DNA of 64,000 nt, from assembly GCA_027484125.1 (NCBI GenBank), contig JAIXUI010000009.1:1-64000 (forward strand), in the 5' to 3' direction. Every line of letters starts with the position of its first letter. The first letter of the stretch is position 1. The notes beneath the pieces were generated by a model that was given only the letters and a program-made list of their open reading frames with translations, was not told the origin of the DNA and searched no databases. A program made the translations under genes and the position numbers. Below are positions 42,702 to 52,673 of this stretch, piece by piece. The DNA comes from Bacteroidota bacterium. GTDB lineage: Bacteria; Bacteroidota; Bacteroidia; UBA7662; JAIXUI01.

Positions 42702-42709
42702 TATATTTG
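42702..42709 (+). promoter_or_regulatory. Putative -7 element TATATTTG upstream of hmgA
   Basis: TAnnTTTG match 18 nt before the ATG at 42727. Confidence 0.45.
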
Positions 42710-42726
42710 AAACTCAGAACCATAAC

Positions 42727-43881
42727 ATGCCGATTTACCACTCTGCAGGCGTATTTCCGCAAAAACGCCACACTGTTTACCGCAAACCCGATGGTGGTTT
42801 GTACGCGGAAGAGCTCGTTTCAACGGAAGGCTTTTCCAGTGTTTATTCCCTTGTTTATCATGCGCATCCACCCACGCTAGTTAAGGCTATTCAAGAAGCT
42901 TACTCTGTAGCGCCACAGGTGGTAGTGGAGAAACATTTGAAGCACAGAAGCTTGCTGGGCTTCAAGATTAAACCGGAAGCTGACTATCTCAAGAGCAGAA
43001 AAGCGGTCTTAGTTAACAACGACCTGCATGTAGTACTTGCTGCTCCTCAGCAATCAACGCCGTATTTCTATAAGAATGCCGATGCCGATGAACTGGTTTT
43101 TATTCATGAAGGTTCGGGAAAGCTTAAAACCATGTATGGCAAACTTGATTTTGCCTATGGAGATTACCTGGTTATTCCTAGAGGTACTATTTATCAGATG
43201 GAGTTTGATACTCCCGACAATAGACTGCTCATCATCGAGTCTTTTAGCCCCATCATGACACCAAAGCGCTACCGCAATCACTTCGGTCAGCTGCTGGAAC
43301 ACTCTCCTTTCTGTGAACGTGACATTCGTCGTCCTGAAGGATTGGAGACTTTTGACGAAAAAGGAGAGTTCCTTATCAACATCAAAAAGCAAGGCATGAT
43401 GTATCCTTACATTTATGCTACTCATCCGTTCGATGTTATTGGTTGGGACGGATATCATTATCCCTGGGCATTTTCCATTCACAACTTCGAACCTATAACC
43501 GGAAGGGTACACCAACCACCACCGGTACATCAAACTTTTGAAGCACACAACTTTGTAGTCTGTTCGTTTGTACCAAGGTTGTATGATTATCATCCGGAAG
43601 CAGTTCCTGCTCCTTACAACCACAGCAACATCGACTCTGACGAAATTCTCTACTATGTGGACGGCGATTTCATGAGTCGTAAACATGTGGAAAGAGGCAT
43701 GATTACCTTACATCCCGGCGGAATTCCGCATGGACCTCACCCCGGAACGGTTGAAAAATCAATCGGTGCTAAAGAAACCAAAGAGTTGGCGGTCATGATT
43801 GATCCTTTCCGCCCTCTTCAACTCACCCAATACGCGCTCGAAATCGAAGATGAGTCGTATTACCAATCCTGGCTAGGCTAA
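42727..43881 (+). CDS. hmgA: Homogentisate 1,2-dioxygenase
   Basis: cupin-type protein with HEGSGKLKTMYGKLDFAYGDYLVIPRGT; adjacent to hppD. Confidence 0.92.
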   Translation: MPIYHSAGVFPQKRHTVYRKPDGGLYAEELVSTEGFSSVYSLVYHAHPPTLVKAIQEAYSVAPQVVVEKHLKHRSLLGFKIKPEADYLKSRKAVLVNNDLHVVLAAPQQSTPYFYKNADADELVFIHEGSGKLKTMYGKLDFAYGDYLVIPRGTIYQMEFDTPDNRLLIIESFSPIMTPKRYRNHFGQLLEHSPFCERDIRRPEGLETFDEKGEFLINIKKQGMMYPYIYATHPFDVIGWDGYHYPWAFSIHNFEPITGRVHQPPPVHQTFEAHNFVVCSFVPRLYDYHPEAVPAPYNHSNIDSDEILYYVDGDFMSRKHVERGMITLHPGGIPHGPHPGTVEKSIGAKETKELAVMIDPFRPLQLTQYALEIEDESYYQSWLG

Positions 43882-43892
43882 ATCAATCAACC

Positions 43893-45017
43893 ATGAATAC
43901 TTTAACCCAAGACGCAGTGGCTACAGAGGTGGATTTTCTACCACTCAATGGGACCGACTACATCGAGTTTTATGTCGGGAACGCCAAACAAAGTGCTTAC
44001 TATTATCAAACAGCTTTTGGTTACGAACTAGTGGCTTATGCCGGACCCGAAACCGGGGTCCGAGATCGCTCTTCTTATGTGCTTCAACAAAATAAAGTAC
44101 GTCTGATGCTCACTACTTCCCTCTATCCTGATTCTGAAATTTCAGAGCATGTAAAAAAACATGGTGATGGTGTGAAGGTTCTCGCTATTTGGGTTGACGA
44201 CGCTCGCAAGTCTTTCGAAGAAACCACCAAAAGAGGCGCTGTTGCAGTAGAAGCTCCTAAGGTATTGAAAGATGAACATGGAGAAGTTGTGGTAGCCTCC
44301 ATCAAAACCTATGGTGATACCATCCACACTTTTGTTGAAAGAAAAAACTATCACGGTGCTTTTATGCCCGGCTTCCAACCGAGAAAAAGCTTAATTCCTA
44401 TTACTCCGGTAGGCCTGAAGCATGTTGACCATTGCGTTGGCAATGTAGGTTGGGGAGAAATGAACACCTGGGTCGATTTCTATGAAAATGTAATGGGCTT
44501 TAAGCTGTTGGTGACTTTCGATGACAAAGACATTTCAACAGAATATTCTGCTTTAATGAGTAAAGTGGTATCAAATGGAAATGGCTACATCAAGTTTCCA
44601 ATCAACGAGCCTGCTGAAGGAAAGAAAAAATCTCAGATCGAAGAATATATTGAGTTTTATCATGGGTCAGGTGTTCAGCACATCGCCATTGAAACCGATA
44701 ACATTCTTCATACAGTAGGTGAGTTACGCAAACGAGGAGTTGAATTTCTCTATGTACCTGAAACCTATTACGACGATTTAAAGGAACGTGTAGGGATGAT
44801 TGATGAAGATATTGAAGCACTGAAAGCGCTCAATATCCTGGTTGATCGGGATGAAGAAGGATATTTGCTTCAAATTTTTACCAAACCGGTAGAAGATCGT
44901 CCAACTTTGTTTTACGAAATCATTCAGCGTAAAGGAGCACGTTCATTCGGAAAAGGTAACTTCAAAGCGCTTTTTGAGTCTATCGAACGCGAACAAGAAC
45001 TAAGAGGAAATCTATAA
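43893..45017 (+). CDS. hppD: 4-hydroxyphenylpyruvate dioxygenase
   Basis: VOC-fold; GVQHIAIETDNIL, LLQIFTKPVEDRPTLFYEIIQRKGARSFGKGNFKALFESIE. Confidence 0.96.
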   Translation: MNTLTQDAVATEVDFLPLNGTDYIEFYVGNAKQSAYYYQTAFGYELVAYAGPETGVRDRSSYVLQQNKVRLMLTTSLYPDSEISEHVKKHGDGVKVLAIWVDDARKSFEETTKRGAVAVEAPKVLKDEHGEVVVASIKTYGDTIHTFVERKNYHGAFMPGFQPRKSLIPITPVGLKHVDHCVGNVGWGEMNTWVDFYENVMGFKLLVTFDDKDISTEYSALMSKVVSNGNGYIKFPINEPAEGKKKSQIEEYIEFYHGSGVQHIAIETDNILHTVGELRKRGVEFLYVPETYYDDLKERVGMIDEDIEALKALNILVDRDEEGYLLQIFTKPVEDRPTLFYEIIQRKGARSFGKGNFKALFESIEREQELRGNL

Positions 45018-45032
45018 TCTTTCTTTAAAAGC

Positions 45033-45066
45033 AAAAAAAAAGCCCGCAATTGCGGGCTTTTTTTTT
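45033..45066. terminator. Bidirectional terminator
   Basis: A9-GCCCGCAATTGCGGGC-T9 palindrome between convergent genes. Confidence 0.96.
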
Positions 45067-45083
45067 GGGAAATCTCTATTGAT

Positions 45084-45947
45084 TTAACCGAGGTATGCTT
45101 TCAGCATTTTGCTTCTTGAAGTGTGACGCAAGCGCTTCAACGCCTTGTCTTTAATCTGACGTACGCGCTCACGAGTAAGTTCAAATTTTTCACCGATATC
45201 TTCCAAAGACATGCTGTGATCCATTCCAATGCCGAAATAAAGCTTCACCACTTCTCTTTGGCGCTCAGTAAGCGTAGCTAAAGAACGGTCAATTTCATTG
45301 GCTAAAGACTCCTGCATCAAAATCGCATCTGATTTAGGAGCATCTTCGTTTACAAGAACATCGAGGAGCGTGTTTTCTTCACCTTGAACGAATGGAGCAT
45401 CCATGGAAACATGGCGACCGGAGATGTTCATGGTACTTTCTACTTCATCTACTGTAACTTCCAACAAATCAGCGAGTTCTTCAACCGAAGGGTCACGCTC
45501 GTATTCTTGTTCAAGCTTAGAGAATGCCTTGCTAATCTTATTCAAAGAGCCAACTCGGTTGAGCGGTAAACGAACAATTCTCGAATGTTCAGCTAAGGCT
45601 TGAAGGATAGATTGACGAATCCACCATACGGCGTAAGAGATAAATTTAAATCCTCGGGTTTCGTCGAAACGCTTAGCAGCTTTGATAAGACCTAGGTTAC
45701 CTTCATTGATAAGGTCACTGAGGGTAAGACCTTGATTTTGATACTGCTTGGCTACCGAAACTACGAATCGAAGGTTGGCTTTGGTCAGTTTTTCAAGAGC
45801 TCGTTGATCGCCTTCCCTAATCTTTCTCGCAAGAATTACTTCTTCTTCCGGAGTGATAAGGTCAACCTTGCCAATTTCCTGGAGGTATTTCTCCAAAGAT
45901 TGACTTTCCCGGTTGGTAATGGATTTGGTTATCTTGAGTTGTCTCAT
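45084..45947 (-). CDS. rpoD: RNA polymerase sigma factor, RpoD/SigA family (primary sigma, short N-terminus)
   Basis: [40 protein letters not shown]; 287 aa with regions 1.2-4.2. Confidence 0.93.
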   Translation of the reverse strand: MRQLKITKSITNRESQSLEKYLQEIGKVDLITPEEEVILARKIREGDQRALEKLTKANLRFVVSVAKQYQNQGLTLSDLINEGNLGLIKAAKRFDETRGFKFISYAVWWIRQSILQALAEHSRIVRLPLNRVGSLNKISKAFSKLEQEYERDPSVEELADLLEVTVDEVESTMNISGRHVSMDAPFVQGEENTLLDVLVNEDAPKSDAILMQESLANEIDRSLATLTERQREVVKLYFGIGMDHSMSLEDIGEKFELTRERVRQIKDKALKRLRHTSRSKMLKAYLG

Positions 45948-46101
45948 GGGCGAAGCGTGTGGTTCCTTGTAGAATCACCATACTAATGAACATAGCATGG
46001 GCAAAGAAAGTTGCGAAGGTAGTAAAAAAAATATCCAAGATTTAGGAGTACTTAGAATCCTTTCCTAACTTTTCACGTTCATCGCTGTTGTTCTTGTTGT
46101 C

Positions 46102-46557
46102 ATGCACCACGATTCCGAAGAAACTACTTTTACTTATTGGTCAGGCAGAGACGCATTAGCGCCTGTTCCATTACATGTTGCTTCTGCAGCAATCAAGCCT
46201 GTTGATAAGGGTAAAATAAAATCAGTAGCCTTAGAAACTGTTGAAAAACAGGCCAATCAGCAAATTAACATGCTAAAAAAACAGGCTGAGTTGATCATGC
46301 AACAGGTTCGTGAAATCGAAGAACGTGTTCGTATTGCAGCAGAAATCTATGCAGCCGATATTTCCTTCGAGCCTGTGATTGGCCATACTTACCACCTTTA
46401 TGAAAGAAATGGAAAGCGTTCACTTTCCTTAGTTGGCCCCAAAGAATGGGGGAGAAGCAAAACCGCCGGACAGTTTATTGCAACGGTGAAACTCATGGCT
46501 GATCGTACTTGGGAGGTCTTGGACGTGGAAAAGCAGGAAAGTGGGGATGCCCTCTGA
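46102..46557 (+). CDS. DUF2452 domain-containing protein
   Basis: GRDALAPVPLHVASAAIKPVDKGKI... HTYHLYERNGKRSLSLVGPKEWG. Confidence 0.8.
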   Translation: MHHDSEETTFTYWSGRDALAPVPLHVASAAIKPVDKGKIKSVALETVEKQANQQINMLKKQAELIMQQVREIEERVRIAAEIYAADISFEPVIGHTYHLYERNGKRSLSLVGPKEWGRSKTAGQFIATVKLMADRTWEVLDVEKQESGDAL

Positions 46558-47779
46558 GGTAGTTGTAATTGGTGGTGGTGCTGCTGGTTTTTTCTCTGCC
46601 ATTCAGATTGCAGAAAAGCTTCCTAGTGCGCAAGTCACTTTGATTGAAAAGAGTCAGAAGCTTTTATCCAAGGTTTTAATCTCCGGTGGTGGGAGATGCA
46701 ATTTAACCCATGATTGTAGAGACTTCAAACAGTTGATTAAGAACTACCCACGCGGTCAGTCCTTTCTCAAGCCTTTATTCAAGAAGTTTGCAGTAAACGA
46801 AACCTTGGATTGGTTTCATCGAAATGGAGTAGCCACAAAATCTGAGGCCGATGGACGAATGTTCCCCCTCAGTAACTCCTCCCAGTCCGTAGCCGACTGC
46901 CTGTTAAAGGCAGCAAAAAGGCTCAATATTCAGGTTCAGTGTGGGGTTGCAGTTAAATCAGTTGTTAAAAACGCCAATGGTTTTGAACTTCACACCAATA
47001 AGGGTGTACTGAATGCATCTGAAGTAGTAGTGGCTGTAGGTGGTCAATCGGTTCGGCCTTGCCCTGATTTCTTAGAAGGGTTTGATTTACAAACTATAGA
47101 CCCTGTACCATCACTTTTTACATTTAACTTACCGGAAAATCCACTCGTAGCATTAGCTGGTGTGAGTGTTCCGGAGGCGGAAATTTGGTTATCTGGTTTT
47201 TCAATACGTCGAACTGGCCCTGTTTTAATTACGCACTGGGGACTTAGCGGTCCAGCCACGCTCTGGTTATCAGCATTTGCTGCGCGCTGGTTAAAAGAAA
47301 AAAATTACGAAGCAGATGTTTATGTAAATTGGGTTAATCCATTATCAGAGCATGATATAAGAGAAGATTTTTCTGAAATGGAGCATCGATTTGCGCAAAG
47401 ACAAATGGACAACCTTCCCCACTGGAATTTGCCGAAACGATTGTGGGAGTTTCTCCTAATTCAGTCGGAAATCAGTCCCCAGGCTAAATTGGGGGAGTTG
47501 AGTAAGAAGGCCAAAAACAAATTGATAGACCGTTTGGTAAGGTCTGAGTTGAAAATGAGTGGAAAAACCACTTTTAAAGAGGAATTTGTTACCGCAGGCG
47601 GTATCAGTGATGCTAACTTCGAGCCGGGTAGTTTGGAATGTAAACATCATCCGGGACTCTATTTTGCAGGCGAAGTTCTCGACATAGATGGCGTAACGGG
47701 AGGGTTTAACTTTCAGGCTGCCTGGACTACAGGATGGTCTGTAGCAGAACAAATCTTGAATCGTTATCGTGGCTCATGA
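46541..47779 (+). CDS. NAD(P)/FAD-dependent oxidoreductase, HI0933/YhiN family
   Basis: VVIGGGAAGFFSAIQIAE, ISGGGRCNLTHD, YFAGEVLDIDGVTGGFNFQAAW. Confidence 0.94.
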   Translation: MGMPSEVVVIGGGAAGFFSAIQIAEKLPSAQVTLIEKSQKLLSKVLISGGGRCNLTHDCRDFKQLIKNYPRGQSFLKPLFKKFAVNETLDWFHRNGVATKSEADGRMFPLSNSSQSVADCLLKAAKRLNIQVQCGVAVKSVVKNANGFELHTNKGVLNASEVVVAVGGQSVRPCPDFLEGFDLQTIDPVPSLFTFNLPENPLVALAGVSVPEAEIWLSGFSIRRTGPVLITHWGLSGPATLWLSAFAARWLKEKNYEADVYVNWVNPLSEHDIREDFSEMEHRFAQRQMDNLPHWNLPKRLWEFLLIQSEISPQAKLGELSKKAKNKLIDRLVRSELKMSGKTTFKEEFVTAGGISDANFEPGSLECKHHPGLYFAGEVLDIDGVTGGFNFQAAWTTGWSVAEQILNRYRGS

Positions 47780-49025
47780 TCCTTATTCATCCCTGAGATT
47801 CAGGGATTTTCGTTTTTATCTCTCCGCAAGAGTTTTTAGCACCATTGGTACGCAAATTCAAGCTACTGTAGTAGGTTGGCAACTTTATGAACTTACCAAA
47901 GACCCGCTTTCCCTTGGTTTAATCGGGCTTACAGAAGCTATCCCCGCCATCGGGTTGTCTTTATTTGGTGGCTTACTAGCAGATACGGTCAACAGGAGGC
48001 GAATCGCCCTTTTTTGCTACCTCGGCTTGTTTATTTCTGCTCTATTGTTGGCATGGTTCTCCCTTCAACCTACTTCTGTAATTGAACAAACCGGGGTTAT
48101 GGTCATTTACCTTGCAGTTGCGGTAAATGGCATTGCCAGAGGGTTTCTTAGTCCTGCTATGTTCTCCTTACTGTCTCAAATGGTTCCTCGATCAGAGTAC
48201 TTGAGCGCTTCCACTTGGAATAGTACCGGCTGGCAAATGGGGGCAATTACTGGGCCTGCACTTGGTGGTTTAATTTATGCAGTGGGTGGTCCATTGCCTT
48301 GTTATTTAGCCGTATGTGCTCTTACTTTCCTAGGCATGATGCTTCTGCTTCTGATTCGAAAAGTAGATAATCCAATCATGCAAAAAATAGAACCTATCAA
48401 AACCAGGCTTTTTTCAGGTATCCATTTTGTATTCAAAAATCCTATCATTTTAGGGGCTTTGTCCCTCGATTTGTTTGCGGTTTTGTTTGGTGGAGCCGTG
48501 GCTCTTTTGCCGGTGTTCGCTTCTGACATCTTAAAGGTAGGTCCAGAGGGTCTAGGGATTTTAAGGGCTGCTCCGGCACTGGGTTCTACACTCATGGCAT
48601 TTGTAATGGCCTATCGAAAACCTATGAAAAATGCGGGAGTTAACCTCTTGTTGGCGGTTGCCGGTTTCGGAGTAACCTCTATTATTTTTGGTTTGTCAGA
48701 ATCGTTTTGGCTCTCTGTGCTCATGCTTGGTATTGGTGGAGCACTCGATAATATTAGTGTTATCATTCGGTCGGTAATCTTACAAATGCTGACTCCCGAC
48801 GATATGCGAGGAAGAGTATCTGCCGTTAATAGCATCTTCATCGGATCATCCAATGAAATTGGCGCGTTTGAATCAGGTTTGGCGGCTAGTCTGTTAGGAA
48901 TAGTCCCCAGTGTGGTTTTTGGTGGAATGATGACCATCGCAGTGGTGGCTGTCACATGGTGGAAAGCTCCAAGCCTCAGGCGTTTAGATTTGAGATCCCT
49001 TCAACAAAGAAACGAAAGCGCCTAG
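47769..49025 (+). CDS. MFS transporter (EntS-like)
   Basis: 12-TM pattern, GTQIQATVVGWQLYELTKDPLSLGLIGLTEAIP. Confidence 0.9.
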   Translation: MAHDPYSSLRFRDFRFYLSARVFSTIGTQIQATVVGWQLYELTKDPLSLGLIGLTEAIPAIGLSLFGGLLADTVNRRRIALFCYLGLFISALLLAWFSLQPTSVIEQTGVMVIYLAVAVNGIARGFLSPAMFSLLSQMVPRSEYLSASTWNSTGWQMGAITGPALGGLIYAVGGPLPCYLAVCALTFLGMMLLLLIRKVDNPIMQKIEPIKTRLFSGIHFVFKNPIILGALSLDLFAVLFGGAVALLPVFASDILKVGPEGLGILRAAPALGSTLMAFVMAYRKPMKNAGVNLLLAVAGFGVTSIIFGLSESFWLSVLMLGIGGALDNISVIIRSVILQMLTPDDMRGRVSAVNSIFIGSSNEIGAFESGLAASLLGIVPSVVFGGMMTIAVVAVTWWKAPSLRRLDLRSLQQRNESA

Positions 49026-49061
49026 CAGCCACGGAAAAATCCTTTACCTTACACGCAGGCT

Positions 49062-52000
49062 ATGGGTTACCGGAATATTTGGCGAAAACTCACTTGGCTT
49101 TGGCCGATTCTCTCTTTGTTTCTGTCGATTTACTTTTATTTCGTCAGTCAAACACCAGCAGATAAATTCGTTCAAAACAAGGCAAGTGAACTCAATGCTT
49201 GGCTTCGTAATGCAGATCAGCGTTTTAAACTGGAAATGGCTGAGCTTAAAAATCAGCCCGACGATTTCAAAACGTTCAATGCTCTTCGTTCGCTTTCAGG
49301 TGAAGGAGTTCCTTGGAATACGATTGCGGTCTTTCATAAAAATAAATTGCTTTTTTGGACAAGCAACAACGTACCAGAATTAGCTGATAAACCCAAAGAC
49401 AGCGTTGATTACGCTTATAAAGTACTTGCCAATGGTTATTATCTCAAATCTTATTATCGATGGAGAAATTATACGGCAATTGCTTATCTGCCTATAAGAA
49501 CTAGGTTTCCAGAAAACTCCAGGTTTCTAAAGAACCACTTCGTTCCTCCAATTCAAGGCATTGAACAACTAAAAATTGTAACCTTAAATAGCGCGGGCGC
49601 AGTCGTAAGGGCTCCCGACAATCAATCTATTTTCAGGTTAAAACTAATCAATGCGCAATCAAAAGTATATGATTCCAGTTGGGCAGGATGGGCTTCAACT
49701 TTATTCATTCTCTCAGTAGTCCTTTTTCTTGCCAAAGTAAAAGAATACCTCGAAGCCCGTTGGATTCGGCAATATCCCATACAAGTCCTATTGGGCTGGA
49801 CTTTCTTATTGGTGGTTTTTCGAATTATTGTTTTCAATGGTCGGTTTGCTGCCGGTTTGCAAGAGTTTGACTTATTCAGACCGGAATTGTTGGCAATTTC
49901 GAGCATTATTCCTTCTCTCGGCGATTTGTTGCTGCATAGCTTAATGGTCGTTGGGGTGCTTTCCATGTTGCTTTCCAGTCGGGATGTTTTTAGGGCTTTA
50001 TTGAAAACTAAATTGCCACTTAATTGGTGGAGAATTGTAACTCCCCTAGCTTTTTTGTTAGTTAATCTAGGTGGTTTATTCTTGCTGGATTTAAGTTCAT
50101 CTATTGTACTGAACTCAGAAATTGTAATTGATCTCAGCAAGATTCGGAATCTATCTTATTACAGTTTCCTCGTTTACGGACTCATCATTGTTTTATTGGT
50201 GGTTTGGGTGATTTTGGTGAAAGCCGTAGTCAGACACCTCTCATCACGCGCTGATTTTTGGACATTTTTCTTAATCCAATTGTTTATTACCTGCGGAATA
50301 GGAACTTTTCAATGGTGGTCAGTTGGTGAAGCAGATGCTGCTATCCTTCTGATTTTTCTTTGCATGTTGGCGGCTTGGTCAATATCCATGCTCCTGAAAG
50401 AAGGTAGCGCACGATCTTATTACGTTAGTTTATTTGGATTGTCCTCTGTTGTTTTTGGATATCAACTTAATGAAGCACAACAGGCAGTTACTTTGAATAA
50501 TGCCATGCTCCAAACAGAGAAGTTGTTGTCTCCGGATGATCCAACTGCGGGATATTTGCTGCTTAGCCAAGCCAGGCTCATTCAGGAAGATGACCTACTG
50601 CTTGAACAGCTGTCTCAAAAGTTTACGGTTGATCCTGCTATTCGTTTACGCATTCAACTTCAATATCTCAATGGTTATTTGGAAGGCTACAATCTTCAAC
50701 AAGTAGCACTAATTCCCGGATTAGATACAGCCAAATTTATTGCGGATGCTCAACCCATTATTAAACGTTATTTTTCTGATGCCCGAATGGGTTTTGAATT
50801 GAAAATTCCTTTTTCTAATCAAGGGTTGACGGACACCCTTTTTTTAAAACTTCAGCAGAAAGTCAATCGAAACCAAAGCCCGTATCCGGTATTGCTAGAG
50901 GATAGAGATTGGAGAAGTAGAGAGCGTTTTAGTGATTTATCATTTGCAGTCTATCAAAAAGGAGCTCTGGTGCGCCAAGGTGGTGTTTTTCCTTATGCAT
51001 TAAACGATAGAAAATGGCAGGCTAGCTTTGATGGAGAGGTTATTCACCAAAAGGGGACTACTCATTTAATCGCCAAACCTGATTATCATCTTACGATTGT
51101 AGTGAGTTTTAATGGTGGATATGTGCTGCGCTGGATGGTAACAGCTTCATTTTTGTTTATGTCAGGCATGCTCGTTTTCTTGCTTTTTGGACTTGGAAAT
51201 GTGGCATTTGCAGACTTTAACTTGCGTCCTAGGATCACTTATCAGCTTAAAATTGAACTGGCTTTTATGGGGTCTGCGGTGCTAATTCTGTTGGTGGTAG
51301 GGTACATCACCTTGCAATACACTTTGATTAAAGGAAGGCAGCGGCAACATGAACAAATCAGCATGCGCATTCAGAGCATTTCTTCTTCTATAGAAAATGA
51401 AATGGGTCCTTATTTTAGGCTGAATCAAGAATTTTTCTTCGCTCTTAGTCAAATGGCTCGCAATTATGGGGCTGATGTCAACGTCTTTGCTCTTAATGGC
51501 AAGTTGCTATATTCAACCCAACCGGGAATTTATCAACGGAATCTCTTGGCTTCTTATATCGAGCCTCAAGCTATTTTCCAGATGAATGGGCTCCAAAAAA
51601 CGGTTTTTGTGCAGCAAGAGGCTATTGGAAAGTTGAAATACTTATCTGCTTACATTCCTTTAAACGGCCGTGATAATCAAAAGCTGGCAATTTTAAATTT
51701 ACCAGGGTTTACAGATCCTTATTCCGAACGTGATTCACTCAATGATTTAATCGGAAACTTGGTCAATCTTTATATTTTATTTCTCTTATTGGTATCCGTT
51801 TTAGCATTACGTTTCTCGGAGAAAATCACTGCTCCTTTAAGACAAATCACCCGAATTATTTCTGAAACTAGAAGAAGATCAGCTTCTTCTGATCAATTAC
51901 TTCAACGTGAAGATGAATTAGGGCAAATTCTTAAGGAGTATTATCGGGTAGTAGAAGAGTTGGAAAAAAGTGCTGCTTTGCTTGCGAAAACACAACGCGA

Positions 52001-52673
52001 AGAAGCATGGCGAGACATGGCAAGACAGGTAGCTCATGAAATAAAAAATCCACTTACTCCAATAAAGCTTAGTATTCAGTATTTACAGAAAGCCTGGAAA
52101 GATGAGGTTCCGGACTTTGACCGTCGCTTAGCTCGTATTACGCAAACTGTTCTAGAACAAATTGAGTCTTTAAATCGAATAGCAGGCGAGTTTTCGGCTT
52201 TTGCTCAAATGCCGGTTTCTCAAAAAGAAAGATTAAATCTTGATGCTTTAATTGAATCAGTGGTTGATTTGTTCAAGGAATCTGCAACCATTTATTATCA
52301 TAATGAAACACAGGATGCAAGCGTTTACATTCATGGCGATGCCGATCAAATGCAAAGGGTACTCAACAACTTGATAAAAAATGGCATTCAAGCAGTTTCC
52401 AGCGCTCAGCCTGTCATCTTAGTTTTTCTTCAACGCACAAAAAATCAATTGCTGGTCACCATTACTGACAACGGTCCCGGCATTCCTGATGATTTAGCGG
52501 ATAAAATTTTTACTCCCAACTTTACTACCAAATCTTCCGGTATGGGACTCGGTTTGGCAATTGTTAGAAAAATAATTGAACAACACGATGGTAAAATTGG
52601 CTTTACCAACTTGCCGGATGGAGGAGCTTCGTTCTGGTTCAGTCTTCCGCTTTATGAAGAAAAGGATTCTTAG
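49062..52673 (+). CDS. NtrY-like sensor histidine kinase, multi-TM
   Basis: DMARQVAHEIKNPLTPIKLSIQYL H-box, NNLIKNGIQAV N-box, GLGLAIVRKIIEQHDG G-box; many N-terminal hydrophobic segments. Confidence 0.9.
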   Translation: MGYRNIWRKLTWLWPILSLFLSIYFYFVSQTPADKFVQNKASELNAWLRNADQRFKLEMAELKNQPDDFKTFNALRSLSGEGVPWNTIAVFHKNKLLFWTSNNVPELADKPKDSVDYAYKVLANGYYLKSYYRWRNYTAIAYLPIRTRFPENSRFLKNHFVPPIQGIEQLKIVTLNSAGAVVRAPDNQSIFRLKLINAQSKVYDSSWAGWASTLFILSVVLFLAKVKEYLEARWIRQYPIQVLLGWTFLLVVFRIIVFNGRFAAGLQEFDLFRPELLAISSIIPSLGDLLLHSLMVVGVLSMLLSSRDVFRALLKTKLPLNWWRIVTPLAFLLVNLGGLFLLDLSSSIVLNSEIVIDLSKIRNLSYYSFLVYGLIIVLLVVWVILVKAVVRHLSSRADFWTFFLIQLFITCGIGTFQWWSVGEADAAILLIFLCMLAAWSISMLLKEGSARSYYVSLFGLSSVVFGYQLNEAQQAVTLNNAMLQTEKLLSPDDPTAGYLLLSQARLIQEDDLLLEQLSQKFTVDPAIRLRIQLQYLNGYLEGYNLQQVALIPGLDTAKFIADAQPIIKRYFSDARMGFELKIPFSNQGLTDTLFLKLQQKVNRNQSPYPVLLEDRDWRSRERFSDLSFAVYQKGALVRQGGVFPYALNDRKWQASFDGEVIHQKGTTHLIAKPDYHLTIVVSFNGGYVLRWMVTASFLFMSGMLVFLLFGLGNVAFADFNLRPRITYQLKIELAFMGSAVLILLVVGYITLQYTLIKGRQRQHEQISMRIQSISSSIENEMGPYFRLNQEFFFALSQMARNYGADVNVFALNGKLLYSTQPGIYQRNLLASYIEPQAIFQMNGLQKTVFVQQEAIGKLKYLSAYIPLNGRDNQKLAILNLPGFTDPYSERDSLNDLIGNLVNLYILFLLLVSVLALRFSEKITAPLRQITRIISETRRRSASSDQLLQREDELGQILKEYYRVVEELEKSAALLAKTQREEAWRDMARQVAHEIKNPLTPIKLSIQYLQKAWKDEVPDFDRRLARITQTVLEQIESLNRIAGEFSAFAQMPVSQKERLNLDALIESVVDLFKESATIYYHNETQDASVYIHGDADQMQRVLNNLIKNGIQAVSSAQPVILVFLQRTKNQLLVTITDNGPGIPDDLADKIFTPNFTTKSSGMGLGLAIVRKIIEQHDGKIGFTNLPDGGASFWFSLPLYEEKDS

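Noticed and set aside
43054-43686. 210-aa minus-strand ORF inside hmgA
   Set aside because: Antisense to a clear dioxygenase gene; no family features
42727-45017. Complete tyrosine degradation operon
   Set aside because: Only hmgA and hppD are present; fumarylacetoacetase and maleylacetoacetate isomerase are not seen in this window
49622-50140. 172-aa minus-strand ORF inside the NtrY-like kinase gene
   Set aside because: Antisense to the multi-TM region of a supported CDS; Lys/Thr-rich shadow translation
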